From Paracoccaceae bacterium (GTDB lineage: Bacteria; Pseudomonadota; Alphaproteobacteria; Rhodobacterales; Rhodobacteraceae): DNA of 64,000 bases. The notes beneath the pieces are model-generated. The model was not told the origin of the DNA and ran no database searches. It saw nothing but the letters and a program-made list of their open reading frames with translations. The position numbers and the translations under genes are program-made. The stretch spans positions 1 to 64,000 of the forward strand of contig JAABTV010000002.1 of NCBI GenBank assembly GCA_011389685.1. Reading direction: 5' to 3'. Positions 61,881-64,000 of this stretch are shown here, one piece after another (the stretch's first letter is position 1; every line of letters starts with the position of its first letter).

Positions 61881-62849
61881 TCAGCCCAGCCCGATCCGCA
61901 GGCAGTCATGGACATGGATCAGCCCGAGGGGCCGCCCGCCATTGCCTGCTTCGGTGACGAAAAGACAGGTGATCTTGGCCGCGTTCATCTGTGCGACCGC
62001 CTCTTCGGCCAGCGCCTCGGGGGCGATGGTGCGGGGGGTGGAGGTCATCACGTCACCGGCCTTGTGATCGAGAAGCCCGGCCATGTGGCGGCGCAGGTCA
62101 CCATCGGTGATGATCCCGTCGAGCATGCCGCCGGCGCCGGTGACGCCGACCACGCCAAAGCCCTTGCTGCTGATTTCGAGAAGCGCGTCGGACATCGGGG
62201 TTTCGCCCGTGACCAGCGGCAGGGCGGCGCCCGTGTGCATCAGGTCGCGCACCCGGCTGAGCCGCGCGCCGAGCTTGCCGCCGGGGTGAAACTCGCGGAA
62301 ATGCTCGGGGGTGAAGGCGCGATGCTCCATCAGCGCGATGGCCAGCGCATCGCCCAGCGCAAGGGTCATGGTGGTGGTGGCGGTGGGCACGATGCCGTTG
62401 CCGCAAGCCTCGTCCGCCGGGGGCAGGACAATCGCCACATCGGCCTGTTTCAGGAGTGTCGATTGCGCCCTTGAGGCGACGCCGATCATCGGGATCGAGA
62501 AGCGGCGGGTATAGGCGATCATGTCGGCCAGTTCCGGCGTTTCACCCGAGTTCGAGAGCATCAGCACCACGTCGCCCTGCACCATCATGCCGAGATCGCC
62601 ATGGCTGGCCTCGGCGGGGTGGACGAATTGCGCGGGCGTGCCGGTGCTGGCCAGCGTCGCCGCGATCTTGCGCGCGATATGGCCGGATTTGCCCATGCCC
62701 GAGACGATCACCCGGCCGCGGACGCCGAGCATGAGATCAATCGCGGCGGAAAACCCGTCGCCCAGCCCATCGGCCAGCATGGTCAGCGCGTCGGCCTCGG
62801 TGCGAATCACGCGCCGCGCGGTTGCGAGGAATGTTTCGTGGTCACTCAT
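61881..62849 (-). CDS. kdsD: Arabinose-5-phosphate isomerase (KdsD/KpsF family; SIS plus CBS)
   Basis: GRVIVSGMGKSGHIARKIAATLASTGTPAQFVHPAEASHGDLGM; CBS tail. Confidence 0.95.
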   Translation of the reverse strand: MSDHETFLATARRVIRTEADALTMLADGLGDGFSAAIDLMLGVRGRVIVSGMGKSGHIARKIAATLASTGTPAQFVHPAEASHGDLGMMVQGDVVLMLSNSGETPELADMIAYTRRFSIPMIGVASRAQSTLLKQADVAIVLPPADEACGNGIVPTATTTMTLALGDALAIALMEHRAFTPEHFREFHPGGKLGARLSRVRDLMHTGAALPLVTGETPMSDALLEISSKGFGVVGVTGAGGMLDGIITDGDLRRHMAGLLDHKAGDVMTSTPRTIAPEALAEEAVAQMNAAKITCLFVTEAGNGGRPLGLIHVHDCLRIGLG

Positions 62850-63460
62850 GTATGGGCAAAGATATCCGTTTCCGGCCAGCCCGCCAGATCAAGTTCGGCG
62901 CGGGTGGGCAGGAAGCGGAAACATGCCTGCGCGATCCCGGTGCGGCCTTCGCGGGCGAGCCGCTCATCGAGCTTGTCGCGCAGGGCGTGGAGATAGAGCA
63001 CATCCGAAGCGGCGTAATCGAGCTGCGCCTCGCTCAGCTCCTCGGCGCCCCAATCCGACATCTGCTGTTGCTTGGAGATGTCGACGCCGAGCAATTCCTG
63101 CAACAGGAACTTGAGCCCGTGGCGGTCGGTATAGGTGCGCACCAGTTTCGAGGCGATCTTGGTGCAATAGACCGGCGCGGTCATCACGCCGAATGTGTGC
63201 AGCAGGACGGCAATGTCGAAGCGCCCGAAATGAAACATCTTGAGCACATCCGGGTTGGCCAGCATCGCGGTCAGGTTGGGCGCCTGCGCCTGTCCCTTCA
63301 TGATCTGCACGAGATGGGCGTCGCCGTCACCGCCCGACATCTGCACCAGGCAAAGCCGGTCGCGATGGGGGTTGAGCCCCATGGTTTCGCAGTCGATCGC
63401 GACGACCGGCCCGAGATCAAGCCCGTCGGGAAGGTCGCCCTTGTAGAGATGGTTGGCCAT
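62846..63460 (-). CDS. Ribonuclease D-like 3'-5' exonuclease
   Basis: VAIDCETMGLNPHRDRLCLVQM DEDD motif; QLDYAASDVLYLHAL. Confidence 0.92.
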   Translation of the reverse strand: MANHLYKGDLPDGLDLGPVVAIDCETMGLNPHRDRLCLVQMSGGDGDAHLVQIMKGQAQAPNLTAMLANPDVLKMFHFGRFDIAVLLHTFGVMTAPVYCTKIASKLVRTYTDRHGLKFLLQELLGVDISKQQQMSDWGAEELSEAQLDYAASDVLYLHALRDKLDERLAREGRTGIAQACFRFLPTRAELDLAGWPETDIFAHT

Positions 63461-63560
63461 TTGGGGTGCGCCTCTGGCTGTGATCTGTGGCCGTATCAGG
63501 CCTTTGCGGTCTTATCAGGGCTGACCCGTGAGAGATCAAGGGGCGAGTTCGGGGCGGCGC

Positions 63561-64000
63561 TCAGCCTTTGGCGGCCTGCGACGCGAGGCTGCGAATCTCG
63601 GAAGACTGGGCAATTTCGGCGGTGTTGGCATAGGCTTGGTGGTTGGTCTCGATCCGGCTGTCGTCGTAGAGATAGTTGACCATCGCCCCCCATGAGTTTG
63701 CCATGCCACGCGGGCCGGGATCGGCGTCGGCATGGGCATGGGCGAGGATCGCGCCGTTGCCGAGGTGGAAATGCGCCACCGGGTCGAGCGCGCCACCGCT
63801 TGGCCGGCGGGCACGGGTGAGATAGAGCGCCGTCACCTCGCGCAGGGTCGTCGCATCGGGGGGCGTTTCATCGTCCTGTGCCGACAGCACCTTGCGCAGG
63901 CGTTTGGGCAGGATCCCGTCCTTGGCCTGCATCTCGTCCTCCACCCAGCGGCGCAGGCCCGGCACCGGCGACAGGGTGACAAATGTCGAGAGCTGCTCCA
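63561..64000 (-). CDS. Malonyl-CoA decarboxylase family, C-terminal part (continues past window edge)
   Basis: TLSPVPGLRRWVEDE...DPVAHFHLGNGAILAHAHADADPGPRGMANSWGAMVNYLYD; frame open to 64000. Confidence 0.85.
   Translation of the reverse strand, partial: EQLSTFVTLSPVPGLRRWVEDEMQAKDGILPKRLRKVLSAQDDETPPDATTLREVTALYLTRARRPSGGALDPVAHFHLGNGAILAHAHADADPGPRGMANSWGAMVNYLYDDSRIETNHQAYANTAEIAQSSEIRSLASQAAKG

Overview
The window is a gene-dense, high-GC chromosomal segment from an alphaproteobacterium. Protein families and gene order look Rhodobacteraceae/Roseobacter-like, but this is judged by eye with no search run. Most of it is housekeeping: mutS, maeB, msrA, argG, ilvA, hslO-nudix-cca-rRNA MTase, hemH, comF-grxC-nitrilase-marR, ubiG, rimP-nusA-ylxR-infB, argJ-ppiC/secA, radC, dnaJ-dnaK, alkB, and kdsD-lptC-lptA-lptB-hpf-ptsN. 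I found no rRNA, tRNA, CRISPR array, transposase or prophage. The most interesting accessory region is an ~11.3 kb glycan locus at 47.24-58.56 kb: an ABC-2 polysaccharide permease, CysQ (PAP phosphatase), KdsB, four glycosyltransferases, GalU, GalE and a probable two-domain sulfotransferase. Its content suggests a sulfated surface polysaccharide. It is bracketed in direct orientation by two copies of a structured, TIR-bearing repeat, and a third degenerate copy lies at 42.78 kb. Hairpin stems in that repeat show compensatory change. Other notable signals are: GTAG-headed REP hairpins, one translated in frame inside alkB and one supplying a stop codon; a two-copy intergenic element with 11-bp-phased CGGCTGCC repeats; a promoter plus intrinsic terminator in the rimP-nusA-infB leader with a possible anti-terminator; an untracked 44-aa ORF after mutT; and a 60-aa signal-peptide/TM protein next to hemH.
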